A DNA stretch of 64,000 nt from Natrinema sp046097095 (GTDB lineage Archaea; Halobacteriota; Halobacteria; Halobacteriales; Natrialbaceae), in NCBI RefSeq assembly GCF_046097095.1, contig NZ_CP175698.1, forward strand, positions 496,001 through 560,000. Reading direction: 5' to 3'. The notes beneath the pieces are model-generated. The model worked only from the letters and a program-made list of their open reading frames with translations, was not told the origin of the DNA and did no database searches. Position numbers and translations under genes: made by a program. Positions within the stretch are counted from its first letter, which is position 1. Every line of letters starts with the position of its first letter. Positions 1 to 8,641 of the stretch are shown here, piece by piece.

Positions 1-213
1 GCATCGCCGCCGGCCGGCGCTGACGGTGGCTTCACCGACCACGTCGTCCGATACCTCCTCGGATACGTGTATCTGCTCATGATGGAGGGGCTGACGGTAC
101 AGGTCGCGTTTCAGGCGCTGTTGGGCGTTTCCGTTCTGGCGCTCTGGTTGTCGGACGGCGCACCGGTCGCCACCGATATCTGGCGGCTAGCTTACGACCA
201 GAGACGACAGTGA
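1..213 (+). CDS. 3' end of a membrane-protein gene (partial)
   Basis: Frame 1 is open from the window edge to a TGA at 211-213, giving the last 70 residues of a protein whose start lies outside the window. The fragment has two hydrophobic stretches (around LLGYVYLLMMEG and AFQALLGVSVLALWL), then a short hydrophilic tail ending DQRRQ, which looks like the end of an integral membrane protein. Nothing in the fragment identifies the family. It is convergent with the glycan operon that ends at 613. Confidence 0.55.
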   Translation, partial: ASPPAGADGGFTDHVVRYLLGYVYLLMMEGLTVQVAFQALLGVSVLALWLSDGAPVATDIWRLAYDQRRQ

Positions 214-612
214 CCGGGAGCCGTCGGCACGGACTCGAGCGGCCGAAGTGACAGGAGGGTCGGCGAGACGGCTCGCTCGAGCTGGGGGGACTGCACGCGG
301 CTCGCTGTTTTCTTAGCGGCGGTACGAGACTCGAGAGCGGAGCGGAGCAGGCCACCTTGTCGACTCGAGGCGGCGCTATGTCGTCCGCTGCCAAACGAGG
401 GAGACACCCGTGTAGAACGGAATGTCGGCCAAAGCGATCGATGCCGGTCGTCTCGAGACGGGGGAGACGCGACCGGAGCTAAGAACCGTCGAATTGCTAC
501 TGTTGTTGTCGGAGTTGGTCACAGCGGGTCGAAAAATCGATCAGTCGAGACCGTCGGTGACGACAGAGATCGATCCATTCCTACCGAAACTCCGACGCGG
601 ACGGCCACGTCA
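214..612. other. Intergenic gap, no supported gene
   Basis: About 400 bases between two convergent genes. Short open frames on both strands are arginine- and serine-rich and read as high-GC shadows. I see no RNA gene, repeat or clear terminator. Confidence 0.5.
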
Positions 613-2601
613 TCACGTCATAGTCGCCGGAGAGGGCGTACACATCGTCACGTCACCGTTCGTATAGACCGTCGCTTGCTCGGGCCGACAGAGCCGTGCT
701 CGAGAGACCTTCTGCATCTCTGCGCTTCCGGACGGGGTTCTGAAGTACGATCCCACGGTCGACTGCCTCGTTCGATAGATCGTGTAGTTGTGCGTCATAG
801 GACCGTCGGGCGGAACGACCGCCGGATTCATCGCCGTCGCCGGATACGCCCCGGTCCGGGCGATCAACGTCTGATAGGGGTGATCGGTGTAGATATGCTG
901 GTCACGTCCAATCTCGTAGCCGCTGGGCGACCCGGTCAGTTCGCCGACCGCGTCCGCGGCCGCAAGCTCCGATTGGTCGTACGCGAGGCGCTCGTGGTGC
1001 TCCGAGAAAACCGGATTGTCGGCGGTGCTTTCAGCAGTGAGCATCATCGCACCGGGATAGACGAGGATGAACGAGAACAGCACGACGAAGATGATCCGTG
1101 GAGTGAGGCTCCGTCTAAGCGTCCGCAGACCGATCGCGCTGAGGACGGCCATCGGTGCATACAGGAAGGCAAACCAGCGCGTCGGAATGAAATTCCGGAT
1201 ACCGAACATCGGCAAGGCGAGGACGAACACGAGCATGAAGGCCGACGCGAGCAGGAGCGTAAACACCGACTGTTCGGCGCGTCGCCTGTGGACGACGTAC
1301 AGGCAGCCGACGAACGTCGCGCCGAGCAGCAAGAGGAAACCGGCCTTGTCCACGTAGGGGACGACTCGGTCGAGCAGCGTCATCGCGCTCTCGGCCGCTG
1401 CCGCCGCCCCTCCGGACGAGGAACTGTTCTGGATGTTGAGGAACCCGGCGCTCTCCTTGAGCGTTTCCGAGAAGTATTTCAGCACCGTCGCCAGGAACGA
1501 CTGCCGCTGGTACGGTGTCAGCGACCACACGAAGATCGTCAGTCCGAAGTTGAAGACGACGAGCCCGATGAGGTTGACCGGCTTCTTCGTCCGGAAGACG
1601 CTCGTATCAAGCCGTGTAAGTCCGAACGGACCGAAAACGAACGTGACCTGCGCAAGAAACGCTGCGAGCAGCAACACGAGCATAATGAACGTCGACACCT
1701 GATGAGTGAGGATGACGGCGATGCTCAGCAAGAGGAGGACGAAGAAGTCACGTATCGTGTACTCGATCCGCATCACACGGAGTAATGCATACAGCACTCC
1801 GAGGAAAAAGACCAGTCCCAGGCTCGTAGGGATGATGTGCATTCCCCACCGCGTGACGTGGCCCGCAAAGGCGAAAAACGCCGTCGCCAGCACGGCCCAC
1901 CGCGCCGAAACGAGCAGGTTCGTGGTCGCGTAGACGAGCAACACCGAGAGCGGCATCACTAGCCCTACCGAGAGGTACAACGCGCCACGAACGGGGATAT
2001 CGTACAGCAACGACGAGGCGGCGACCAGTAGGTGATAGAACGGCGAGCCGTAGTGCTTATCGTGGGAAATCGCCCCGAGGGACTGCTCGGAGAGGATCGA
2101 CTTTACGAGCCCGCTGTGAGTCCAGATGTCGATCCCGACGTAGCCGGGCGTCGCGTACAGTGCAGTGAACCGGAAGACGATCGCGAAGCAGACGATCTGT
2201 AACACCAGAAGGCCGGGATGGAGGTCGCGGTCGCTCGCGAAGAGAATCTGTGCGAGCAGGAGCGTCCCCACGATGCCCGCCGCTCCGAAGAACAGCGGGG
2301 TTCGCTCGCCCTGGACCACCGTCAGCGCCACGAGCCCGGCGAGTCCGGTCAGTACGACGGCCGGTAGGGCCATCGTCACTTGCGAAGGTAAGGCCGGAAA
2401 CGCCTCCGCGTGGTCCTGTTGATACAGCGAAAGGAGGTACAGTCCGCACGCGACGCCGAGGACGATTGGCACCGTGTTGAGATAGATCTGCGAGACGAAC
2501 AATCGCAGCGGGAACAACACCAGCGCAATCAAGAGCCCGCCGATCGCCGCGACCGTGTCGAGTCGCAGCGGCCGCAGCTCCGACAGCGAGCTATACTTCA
2601 T
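613..2601 (-). CDS. Large multi-pass membrane protein, GT-C glycosyltransferase-like
   Basis: This 662-residue protein has about a dozen membrane segments in residues 10-530 and a roughly 120-residue hydrophilic C-terminal tail. After five helices comes a loop with GIDIWTHSGL and HDKHYGSPFYH, which resembles the acidic first extracytoplasmic loop of GT-C enzymes using lipid-linked sugars; that reading is inference. It is the last gene of a five-gene minus-strand operon, and its ATG lies inside the end of the preceding GT4 gene (11-base overlap). This context suggests a role in assembling or transferring a surface glycan. It could instead be a flippase-like or purely structural membrane protein. 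Confidence 0.75.
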   Translation of the reverse strand: MKYSSLSELRPLRLDTVAAIGGLLIALVLFPLRLFVSQIYLNTVPIVLGVACGLYLLSLYQQDHAEAFPALPSQVTMALPAVVLTGLAGLVALTVVQGERTPLFFGAAGIVGTLLLAQILFASDRDLHPGLLVLQIVCFAIVFRFTALYATPGYVGIDIWTHSGLVKSILSEQSLGAISHDKHYGSPFYHLLVAASSLLYDIPVRGALYLSVGLVMPLSVLLVYATTNLLVSARWAVLATAFFAFAGHVTRWGMHIIPTSLGLVFFLGVLYALLRVMRIEYTIRDFFVLLLLSIAVILTHQVSTFIMLVLLLAAFLAQVTFVFGPFGLTRLDTSVFRTKKPVNLIGLVVFNFGLTIFVWSLTPYQRQSFLATVLKYFSETLKESAGFLNIQNSSSSGGAAAAAESAMTLLDRVVPYVDKAGFLLLLGATFVGCLYVVHRRRAEQSVFTLLLASAFMLVFVLALPMFGIRNFIPTRWFAFLYAPMAVLSAIGLRTLRRSLTPRIIFVVLFSFILVYPGAMMLTAESTADNPVFSEHHERLAYDQSELAAADAVGELTGSPSGYEIGRDQHIYTDHPYQTLIARTGAYPATAMNPAVVPPDGPMTHNYTIYRTRQSTVGSYFRTPSGSAEMQKVSRARLCRPEQATVYTNGDVTMCTPSPATMT

Positions 2602-3553
2602 GACCGACCCCCGTGCGATGGACCGTTCCGTTCGGTCGGTTGAGGACGCGACGATACACGTCGAGCAGGCGATCGCCCATCGCCTCGAGCCCGAGTCCGT
2701 CGATCGCGTCGCGCCCGTCGGACCGACGATCGCCGCAGAGGATACGCTCGAGGCCGGCGGCGAGCTCGTCGTCGGTCGTTCCGACGATGCAGTCGTCGAT
2801 GTTGCCGACCGTCTCGCGGACGAATCCGACGTCGGTCGAGACGATCGGGACGTTACAGGCGGCGGCCTCTTTGACGACCATCGGCCCGCTCTCCCGTCTC
2901 GAGGTGACGAGCAATACGTCGCTTGCGTTCATGTAATAGGGCATCTCGTCGTAGGGGACGTCGTCGATCGTCCGGAGCTCGAGCTCTGTGTCGGCACGGT
3001 CGACGACGCGTTCGGCTCGCGGGAAGTCCTTGACGGATCGACTTCGGTCGTACGGGAACAGTGCGATCCGCGCGTCGGTGTCCCAGCCGATCCGGTCGCG
3101 GGCTTTCTCGCGGGGGATCGGTCTGAACTGCGTCGTGTCGACGCCGAACGGAATCTCCACGTGCTCGGCGTCGAGTTCGCGGGACATGGCCGGGCTCGGG
3201 ACGACGGTCGCGTCCGCGAACCGAGCGCCGTACCGGCTGATCCGGCGGAGCCACCCCATATCGCTCATCAGGTCCGTCCCCCACAGGCTCAACACGACCG
3301 GACGAGTTGGCTGGGCGAGCGCAAATGGCGCGACGAGACCGTAGTGGCCGTGGACGAGGTCGTAGTCGTCCGAGACCACGTGCGAGAGCACTTGCGGGTA
3401 AAACCGCAGGTAATCTAGCGGCGTCCGCGGAGAATCGGCGCTGTACTCGCCGGGAACGCCGATGACGGTACACTCGACGCCGCGATCCTCGAGGACCGCG
3501 ACTTGCTGTTCGAAGAACGATCGCGTGGAAGTGATGAGATGAAGGACGTGCAT
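2591..3553 (-). CDS. Glycosyltransferase family 4 protein
   Basis: A 320-residue GT-B enzyme expected to transfer a sugar from a nucleotide donor at the cytoplasmic face. The family 4 donor-site motif reads ESGPMVVKEAAACNVPIVST near residues 235-255, with the E-x7-E pair. The N-terminal half carries HLITSTRSFFEQQ and LVHGHYGL, as in polysaccharide and N-glycan transferases. A longer open frame exists, but the ATG at 3553 is chosen because MHVLHLIT is the normal start of the fold and the upstream extension is arginine-rich shadow. It sits two bases downstream of the DUF354 gene and overlaps the next gene. Confidence 0.85.
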   Translation of the reverse strand: MHVLHLITSTRSFFEQQVAVLEDRGVECTVIGVPGEYSADSPRTPLDYLRFYPQVLSHVVSDDYDLVHGHYGLVAPFALAQPTRPVVLSLWGTDLMSDMGWLRRISRYGARFADATVVPSPAMSRELDAEHVEIPFGVDTTQFRPIPREKARDRIGWDTDARIALFPYDRSRSVKDFPRAERVVDRADTELELRTIDDVPYDEMPYYMNASDVLLVTSRRESGPMVVKEAAACNVPIVSTDVGFVRETVGNIDDCIVGTTDDELAAGLERILCGDRRSDGRDAIDGLGLEAMGDRLLDVYRRVLNRPNGTVHRTGVGHEV

Positions 3554-3555
3554 GG

Positions 3556-4626
3556 TTAGCCTGGATTCGGCGTGAGTGCCGACCGGTCCGGATCGGTATC
3601 GGACCCGGCCGTTTCGACCTCGCGGACGATGACGTCGGTCACGTCGACTCGATCGGCGAGCAGTCGGTCGCGTCGCCGTCGCCACGTCGATGGATCGTCG
3701 GTTTCGACGATCGAGACCGCTCGTTCGAGCGACTTGGCGTGGCGATCGTCGCCGTTATAGCTGAACACGAGCCCGTACTCGTCGGCGAGTTCGGACACGT
3801 AGCCAAGCGAGAGTGAGTTGACGTACACCGCCGGCGTTCCGAGCACCGCCGCTTCGGCGGCCATCGTTGCCCCCTCGCCGACGAAACAGTCGGCGTAGGC
3901 GAGCAGATCGTGCATCCGATCTGGTGCCAGCGTGTACCGGTAGGTCTCGAGTTCGGGCGGAAGGTCGACTTCCGACGTAAGCAGGACCGTCGCGCCGGCG
4001 TCTTCGAGCCGACCGACGACGTCGACAGGGTCATCGAATCCGCCCTGGCCGACGTCGTGCGAGGAGTCCCAGCTGCTCAGTCGCATCACGACGATGGTGT
4101 CGTCCGGCTCGAGGCCGGCGTCGTCGAGGACGCTGGGATTGGGCTCGAACCGATCGGGATGCAGGTACGCGAGCTCGTGATAGCCAGGGTACGTGATCTG
4201 CTTGGAGCCAACGTCTCCCTGATAGCACTCCGGCGTACAGACGACGTCGGCGAACGGGTACGCGAGCTTCTTGATCAGCGTGGCATGTTCAGTGTCGTAG
4301 AAGACGACGCTCGTCGCGCCGACGACCGACGCGACGTGGGCCGCGGCGACGCCGCCGATTGCTGCGATCACGTCCGGATCGATCCGCCGCGCGCGACGCA
4401 GAAGCCGTGCCTCGTAGGTCGCCTGCACCGCCGCCAGAGAAACCAGCGAACTCGACTCGCCGGCCAGTACCTCGTGGTCGATCCCGGCGCGCTCGAGGAG
4501 CTCGACCGTCACTTCGTTCTCGCGCGCGAAGACGTGGAGGTCGTGGCCCTGTGACTCGAGCGTGCGAATCGCGTGCTTGAAGAAGTGCACGTGGCCAGGG
4601 TGCTGGATCGTGACGATAACGCGCAT
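3556..4626 (-). CDS. DUF354 family protein, predicted glycosyltransferase
   Basis: A 356-residue protein starting MRVIVTIQHPGHVHFF, the hallmark N-terminus of the archaeal DUF354 family. The family is related to GT-B enzymes of the MurG/UDP-GlcNAc epimerase type. A later GEGATMAAEAAVLGTPAVYV segment matches a nucleotide-sugar binding region. The start at 4626 overlaps the stop of the GT2 gene by one base (TGATG), indicating translational coupling. The family's biochemical activity is not firmly known, so the glycan role rests on fold and operon context. Confidence 0.85.
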   Translation of the reverse strand: MRVIVTIQHPGHVHFFKHAIRTLESQGHDLHVFARENEVTVELLERAGIDHEVLAGESSSLVSLAAVQATYEARLLRRARRIDPDVIAAIGGVAAAHVASVVGATSVVFYDTEHATLIKKLAYPFADVVCTPECYQGDVGSKQITYPGYHELAYLHPDRFEPNPSVLDDAGLEPDDTIVVMRLSSWDSSHDVGQGGFDDPVDVVGRLEDAGATVLLTSEVDLPPELETYRYTLAPDRMHDLLAYADCFVGEGATMAAEAAVLGTPAVYVNSLSLGYVSELADEYGLVFSYNGDDRHAKSLERAVSIVETDDPSTWRRRRDRLLADRVDVTDVIVREVETAGSDTDPDRSALTPNPG

Positions 4627-5672
4627 CAGCGACGCACCCCCAGTCCGGCGTTGTCTCGTGCGTCGACGCGCATCGCGACCAGCAGGAATCCGGCTCCGGC
4701 GAGGAACGCGAACGCGGCCGCGATCGGTTCGCGCACGGACGGATCGCCGCTGATCGCGTTTGCACCGCCGACGACCGCGATCGAGGCGGCCCCGATTAGC
4801 GCGGCGATTCCCGCCGCATAACAGAGCACGGCGGGGTGGAGTCGGTCGGCGGCGAACCGCGCCCACATCCGGCGACAGAAGCCACGGAGCAGCGTGATCG
4901 AGGTGGCTGGGACGAACGTCGAATACCGGATCGTACTCTCCTCGTCGTCGTAGACGGCCGGCATCGAGACGTCGGCGACGCGCATTCCGGCGACGTTCAA
5001 TCGAACGAGCAGGTCGTTGGGGTAATCGTGATCGTCCGGAAGCGACTCGATGTCGATCGCCGACAGCGCCTCGTGTGAGATTGCGGTGTATCCGTTTTGG
5101 GGATCCTGTAGCCGCCAGTAGCCGCTGGCGATCTTCGTGAGTTGAGTCAGCAGCCAGTTACCGAACAGCCGAAACGGCGGCATCTCTCGGCGAGAGGGCC
5201 GATCGGCGAGCCGGTTGCCCTTCGTGTAGTCGGCGTCGCCGTCCACGATCGGATCCAGCAGTTTCGGCAGCTGATCGGGGTCCATCTGGCCGTCGGCGTC
5301 CATCGTGACCGCGATATCGACGCCGTCGTCGCGTGCGTGAACGTACCCTGTTCGGAGTGCGCCGCCGGCACCCTGATTTTCCGCGTGGCGAATGGGGACG
5401 ATCTCCGAGCCGACGACTGCGCCGCCGTCCGGAAGGGACGCGTGGATCCGCTCGCCGCCGCTTTGGGATGCATCGACCGCGGCGGATTCGGCGGTCGCCC
5501 GCGTCGAGGTGGCCGCGTAGGATTGGATGATCTCCCAGGTATCGTCGGTCGAGCGGTCGTCGACGGCGTAGATGCGGTCGACGAAGTCCGGCATCGTCGC
5601 GAGGACGTCACCGATGCGTCCGCCCTCGTTGTACGCCGGAACGATCACGCCGATCGTGTGTCGTCGATACAT
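4626..5672 (-). CDS. Glycosyltransferase family 2 with C-terminal membrane helices
   Basis: A 348-residue protein with a GT-A domain in residues 1-240: VIVPAYNEGGRIGDV at the start, a DDRSTDDT loop, and a DADGQMDP motif that would hold the metal and nucleotide. Two hydrophobic helices follow (about 285-305 and 315-335). This layout resembles dolichyl-phosphate sugar synthases and other polyprenyl-phosphate transferases. An unusual insertion of about 35 residues lies between the second strand and RHAENQGAGGALRTG. The start MYRRHTIG at 5672 overlaps the dehydrogenase stop by one base (TAATG). Confidence 0.88.
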   Translation of the reverse strand: MYRRHTIGVIVPAYNEGGRIGDVLATMPDFVDRIYAVDDRSTDDTWEIIQSYAATSTRATAESAAVDASQSGGERIHASLPDGGAVVGSEIVPIRHAENQGAGGALRTGYVHARDDGVDIAVTMDADGQMDPDQLPKLLDPIVDGDADYTKGNRLADRPSRREMPPFRLFGNWLLTQLTKIASGYWRLQDPQNGYTAISHEALSAIDIESLPDDHDYPNDLLVRLNVAGMRVADVSMPAVYDDEESTIRYSTFVPATSITLLRGFCRRMWARFAADRLHPAVLCYAAGIAALIGAASIAVVGGANAISGDPSVREPIAAAFAFLAGAGFLLVAMRVDARDNAGLGVRR

Positions 5673-7069
5673 TATAAGCTGCGGTAGACGAGGTCGGCGT
5701 CGGCTGCGTCTTCCGGTTCGAACGCGCCCGCGACGTCGACCAGCGCGGCGTCGTCGTCGAGGGCCACTGCGACGTCGTCGAGGTCGATGTCCTCGAACGC
5801 CGAGTGCGCGGTCGTGAGGAGGACGGCGTCGAACCCGTCGAACGAGAGCGATTCCTGAACGTCGATATCGCACGATCTCCGGATCGCGTCGTCTTCCGCG
5901 TGCGGATCGTAGCCCGCGACGTCGATTTCGAACTCGCGGAGGTGATCGACAACGTCGGCGACTTTCGAGCTTCGGATGTCACCGACGTCCGACTTGTAGG
6001 CCAGCCCGAGCACGAGCACACGGCTCTCTCCCAGCGTCTTCTGACACTGATTGAGCGCCTTTATCGTCAACTCGGCGACGTGTCCCGGCATCGACTCGTT
6101 TACCTTCCGACTCGTGCGTATCAGGTCCGGGTCGGCACCCGCTCGCTTCGCTTGGTGTGCGAAGAAGTACGGATCGACCGGGATGCAGTGTCCGCCGACG
6201 AGTCCCGGCCGGTACCCGTGGAAGTTCCATTTCGTTTCCGCCGCCTCGAGCACCTCCTGGGTGTCCAGTCCCATCCGTTCGAAGGCCATCGACAGCTCGT
6301 TGACGAGCGCGATGTTGACGTCGCGCTGGATGTTCTCGATGACCTTACAGGCTTCGGCGACCTCGATCGACGGAGCGCGGTGGACACCCGCGTCGACGAC
6401 CGATTCGTACAGCGTCGCCACGTCCTCGAGTACCGTCTCGTTTTGCGCGCTGACGACCTTGACGACGTCTTCGAGGCCGTGTTGCTCGTCGGCCGGCGTG
6501 GCCCGTTCCGGCGAGTAGCCGACGAAGAAGTCCTCGCCCGCGGTCAGATCGGATGCCTCCTCGAGCGCCGGCACGAGGACCTCCCGCGTCGAACCCGGAT
6601 AGACGGTCGACTCGAGGACGACCGTCGTCCCAGGGTCCATCTTCGAACCGACGGTGGTCGCCGCACTTTCGACGTACTCGAGGTTCGGTCGGTCGTCGTC
6701 GTCGATCGGCGTCGGAACGGTGATGATGACGTAATCCGCTTCGCCGATCGCGCCGGCGTTTGTCGTGTACGAGATGTCGTCGTTTCGAACCGCCTCGTCG
6801 GAGAGATCACCGGTCGTGTCGGTGCCCGCCTGCAGTCGCTCTACCGTCGTCTCGTCGATATCGTATCCGATCACGCGGTAGCTCGACTGTGCGAACCCGA
6901 CCGCGAGCGGGAGTCCGACGTATCCGAGTCCGACGACGCAGATCGTCGCCGAACGCGTCGAGACGTCCGTGCGCTCGAGGGCCGTTCCCTCACCGCGGTC
7001 GTCTCGTACGTGGCGGTCGCTCTCTCGGTCGTCCGCTCGCGTCTCCGTGTCGCTGATTATCGAGGTCAT
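5672..7069 (-). CDS. wecC: Nucleotide-sugar dehydrogenase, UDP-ManNAc/WecC type
   Basis: A 465-residue NAD-dependent dehydrogenase that oxidises the C6 alcohol of a UDP-sugar to the uronic acid. The NAD site CVVGLGYVGLPLA lies near residues 45-57, and the catalytic cysteine is in GGHCIPVDPYFF. That wording is more typical of UDP-N-acetylmannosamine dehydrogenases than of UDP-glucose dehydrogenases. An acidic extension of about 40 residues precedes the Rossmann fold. I chose the ATG at 7069; an in-frame start at 7138 would add a shadow-like peptide. It is the first gene of the glycan operon. The exact substrate is uncertain. Confidence 0.85.
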   Translation of the reverse strand: MTSIISDTETRADDRESDRHVRDDRGEGTALERTDVSTRSATICVVGLGYVGLPLAVGFAQSSYRVIGYDIDETTVERLQAGTDTTGDLSDEAVRNDDISYTTNAGAIGEADYVIITVPTPIDDDDRPNLEYVESAATTVGSKMDPGTTVVLESTVYPGSTREVLVPALEEASDLTAGEDFFVGYSPERATPADEQHGLEDVVKVVSAQNETVLEDVATLYESVVDAGVHRAPSIEVAEACKVIENIQRDVNIALVNELSMAFERMGLDTQEVLEAAETKWNFHGYRPGLVGGHCIPVDPYFFAHQAKRAGADPDLIRTSRKVNESMPGHVAELTIKALNQCQKTLGESRVLVLGLAYKSDVGDIRSSKVADVVDHLREFEIDVAGYDPHAEDDAIRRSCDIDVQESLSFDGFDAVLLTTAHSAFEDIDLDDVAVALDDDAALVDVAGAFEPEDAADADLVYRSL

Positions 7070-7177
7070 GGGTGATAGTGTCGCTGGTCTGTCGCACACG
7101 GCGTGCGACGGGACCGTTCGGAATTGGTATATCCGCAATCGCGGCCGTGCCGTGGTATTCGCGAGTCACCGTTCGGG

Positions 7178-7199
7178 GTTTACTATACCGCGAATAAAC
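7178..7199. promoter_or_regulatory. AT-rich inverted element in a divergent promoter region
   Basis: A 22-base element with arms GTTTA and TAAAC enclosing CTATACCGCGAA. It lies between the glycan operon (starts 7069, minus) and the winged-helix gene (starts 7418, plus). A related string, CTTATACCATCGCTAAACG, occurs at 7287-7305. Either could be a TATA box or operator; no start site can be fixed from sequence alone. Confidence 0.35.
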
Positions 7200-7417
7200 G
7201 AATGCGAGAGCGTCAACGGACTGAAACCGGCGGTCGAGCGCGCTATTGGCAGATATCCGCCGAGAAACGTATCGACGGTGCGGTCGCTTATACCATCGCT
7301 AAACGGTCCTGTACGACTCTATAATGAAGGTCCCATGAGTTTGATCTCCGATGCGGTCGGCGAGTCCACGATGATTTGTGGCTCGATCACGCACCGACTG
7401 CAGAAGAACCGCGAATC

Positions 7418-8077
7418 ATGGTGTCCACGCCCCAGATCGAAGTCGGAGCCCAGCTCGCATCGATTTCCACCACCAGCTCGAGCGGCGGCCCGGCTTTGCT
7501 AGCTCATCACGATGTCCATGCGACTACATCGGAAGCGCTCGTACTGCGGATGGGCGATCGCTCCGGTGGACTGTTGTCCATCATACAACTGCTTCGTACG
7601 GCGTCGTTCTGGGAAGCAGCCCTGATCGTGGTTCTCTTCCTGCTAATCAGCGGGCTCGTCGGGTTCCGACTGGCCGAGGTCGCATCGACCCGTAACGTCG
7701 GGCTTTCGTCGCTCCCGCTGGTGACTGCGGCAGGTGACGACGGCGAATCGAACCGCGAACACACCGACGATCACCGAGCGTACGAGTCGTATCTCTCACC
7801 CGAAACACCACCGACACTGCTGAGCGACGAAGGGAAGGTGGTCCGGCTACTCGTCGCGAACCACGGTCGTATCCGCCAGCATCGAATCGCCGAAGAGACC
7901 GGCTGGTCGAAATCGAAGGTCAGCCGAATCTGTTCGCAGATGCACTCCGACGGGACGATCGAGAAGCAATCGGTCGGCCGGGAGAACGTCATCAGTCTGG
8001 CCGATCGAACGCCCACCGACGAAGCGCAGTCGGACGAGATCGAGAATCCGCTCCCGCAATCACGCACCCACTCCTGA
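7418..8077 (+). CDS. Membrane-anchored winged-helix regulator (DUF7343-like)
   Basis: A 219-residue protein with one membrane helix at about residues 65-84 and a C-terminal winged helix at about 135-196. The helix-turn-helix reads ETGWSKSKVSRICSQMHSDG followed by IEKQSVGRENVISL, the pattern of haloarchaeal DUF7343 domains. The DNA-binding domain would face the cytoplasm, so it may act as a membrane-tethered regulator of surface or sugar genes. It lies between the divergent glycan operon and glmS. The start is uncertain: the ATG at 7418 is preferred, and an in-frame codon at 7376 is possible. Confidence 0.75.
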   Translation: MVSTPQIEVGAQLASISTTSSSGGPALLAHHDVHATTSEALVLRMGDRSGGLLSIIQLLRTASFWEAALIVVLFLLISGLVGFRLAEVASTRNVGLSSLPLVTAAGDDGESNREHTDDHRAYESYLSPETPPTLLSDEGKVVRLLVANHGRIRQHRIAEETGWSKSKVSRICSQMHSDGTIEKQSVGRENVISLADRTPTDEAQSDEIENPLPQSRTHS

Positions 8078-8260
8078 CACAGTTGGCACTAGCCGTCCGA
8101 ACGGCTCGGGAGTCTGTTATCACTCGTCCGAACGGCTCGGAAGGCGGCACGGCCGAGCGACGACGGCCGTCGTTTCTCAGTCCGTACGAAATGCGAAGCG
8201 TCCGAGTTATGCGGTGGCCTCGGATGATACCGATATCGTCAGCACACGTCCGGTAGGCAC

Positions 8261-8274
8261 CCGTTTCGAAACGG
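8261..8274. promoter_or_regulatory. Perfect 14-base palindrome upstream of glmS
   Basis: CCGTTTCGAAACGG is its own reverse complement. Further imperfect copies of the half-sites (GAAACCG, CCGTTTG) follow within 40 bases. The size and symmetry suit a dimeric regulator, but the distance to the glmS start (about 370 bases) makes the target unclear. Confidence 0.35.
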
Positions 8275-8626
8275 TTGTGGAATGTTCGGTCGAACGAAAC
8301 CGTTCCGTTTGGACGGACCGACGAGCGGGCGTCGGAGACGGACAGACCGTATTGTGACAACGAACACCGACTTAGACAGTCGCTATTGCCCGTCGTATTC
8401 CCGGTACCGTCTTACTCGTCGTATAGTAATGCCTGCTGTTGCATGTGATTGGAGTGACGCCGGTCCGTCGGCACCGATGACGGATCGGGTCGGTGATACC
8501 AATGATACGGAACAGCACTGCCCTGGCAGCGGTCTCGTGCCGACTCGACACCTCCGATGTAACGCTCGATTCCGCCATCGGACGCCGACTGCGCGGCGAC
8601 CGACGGCCGACGGTAGTCAGTCGAAC

Positions 8627-8634
8627 GGAGGTGA
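8627..8634 (+). promoter_or_regulatory. Strong Shine-Dalgarno site of glmS
   Basis: GGAGGTGA is complementary to the archaeal 16S rRNA 3' end and lies seven bases before the ATG at 8642. It fixes that codon as the start over several upstream in-frame ATGs. Confidence 0.8.
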
Positions 8635-8641
8635 CCGGCTG

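Larger units (their letters stand above)
8078..8641. other. Long 5' region of glmS with repeats
   Basis: No supported gene lies in these 564 bases. A 16-base direct repeat (CGTCCGAACGGCTCGG) occurs at 8094-8109 and 8125-8140, and a perfect palindrome lies at 8261-8274. The AT-rich string CGTCGTATAGTAATG near 8418-8432 is a possible TATA region. Frames running into glmS from upstream lack protein-like character. Confidence 0.45.

Noticed and set aside
422..667. 81-codon plus-strand frame in the first gap
   Set aside because: It overlaps the end of the membrane-protein gene on the other strand and has no motif or promoter support.
676..1785. Long plus-strand frame opposite the GT-C-like gene
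   Set aside because: It is Arg/Glu/Asp-rich without recognisable motifs and lies fully antisense to a coherent membrane protein; typical of high-GC shadow frames.
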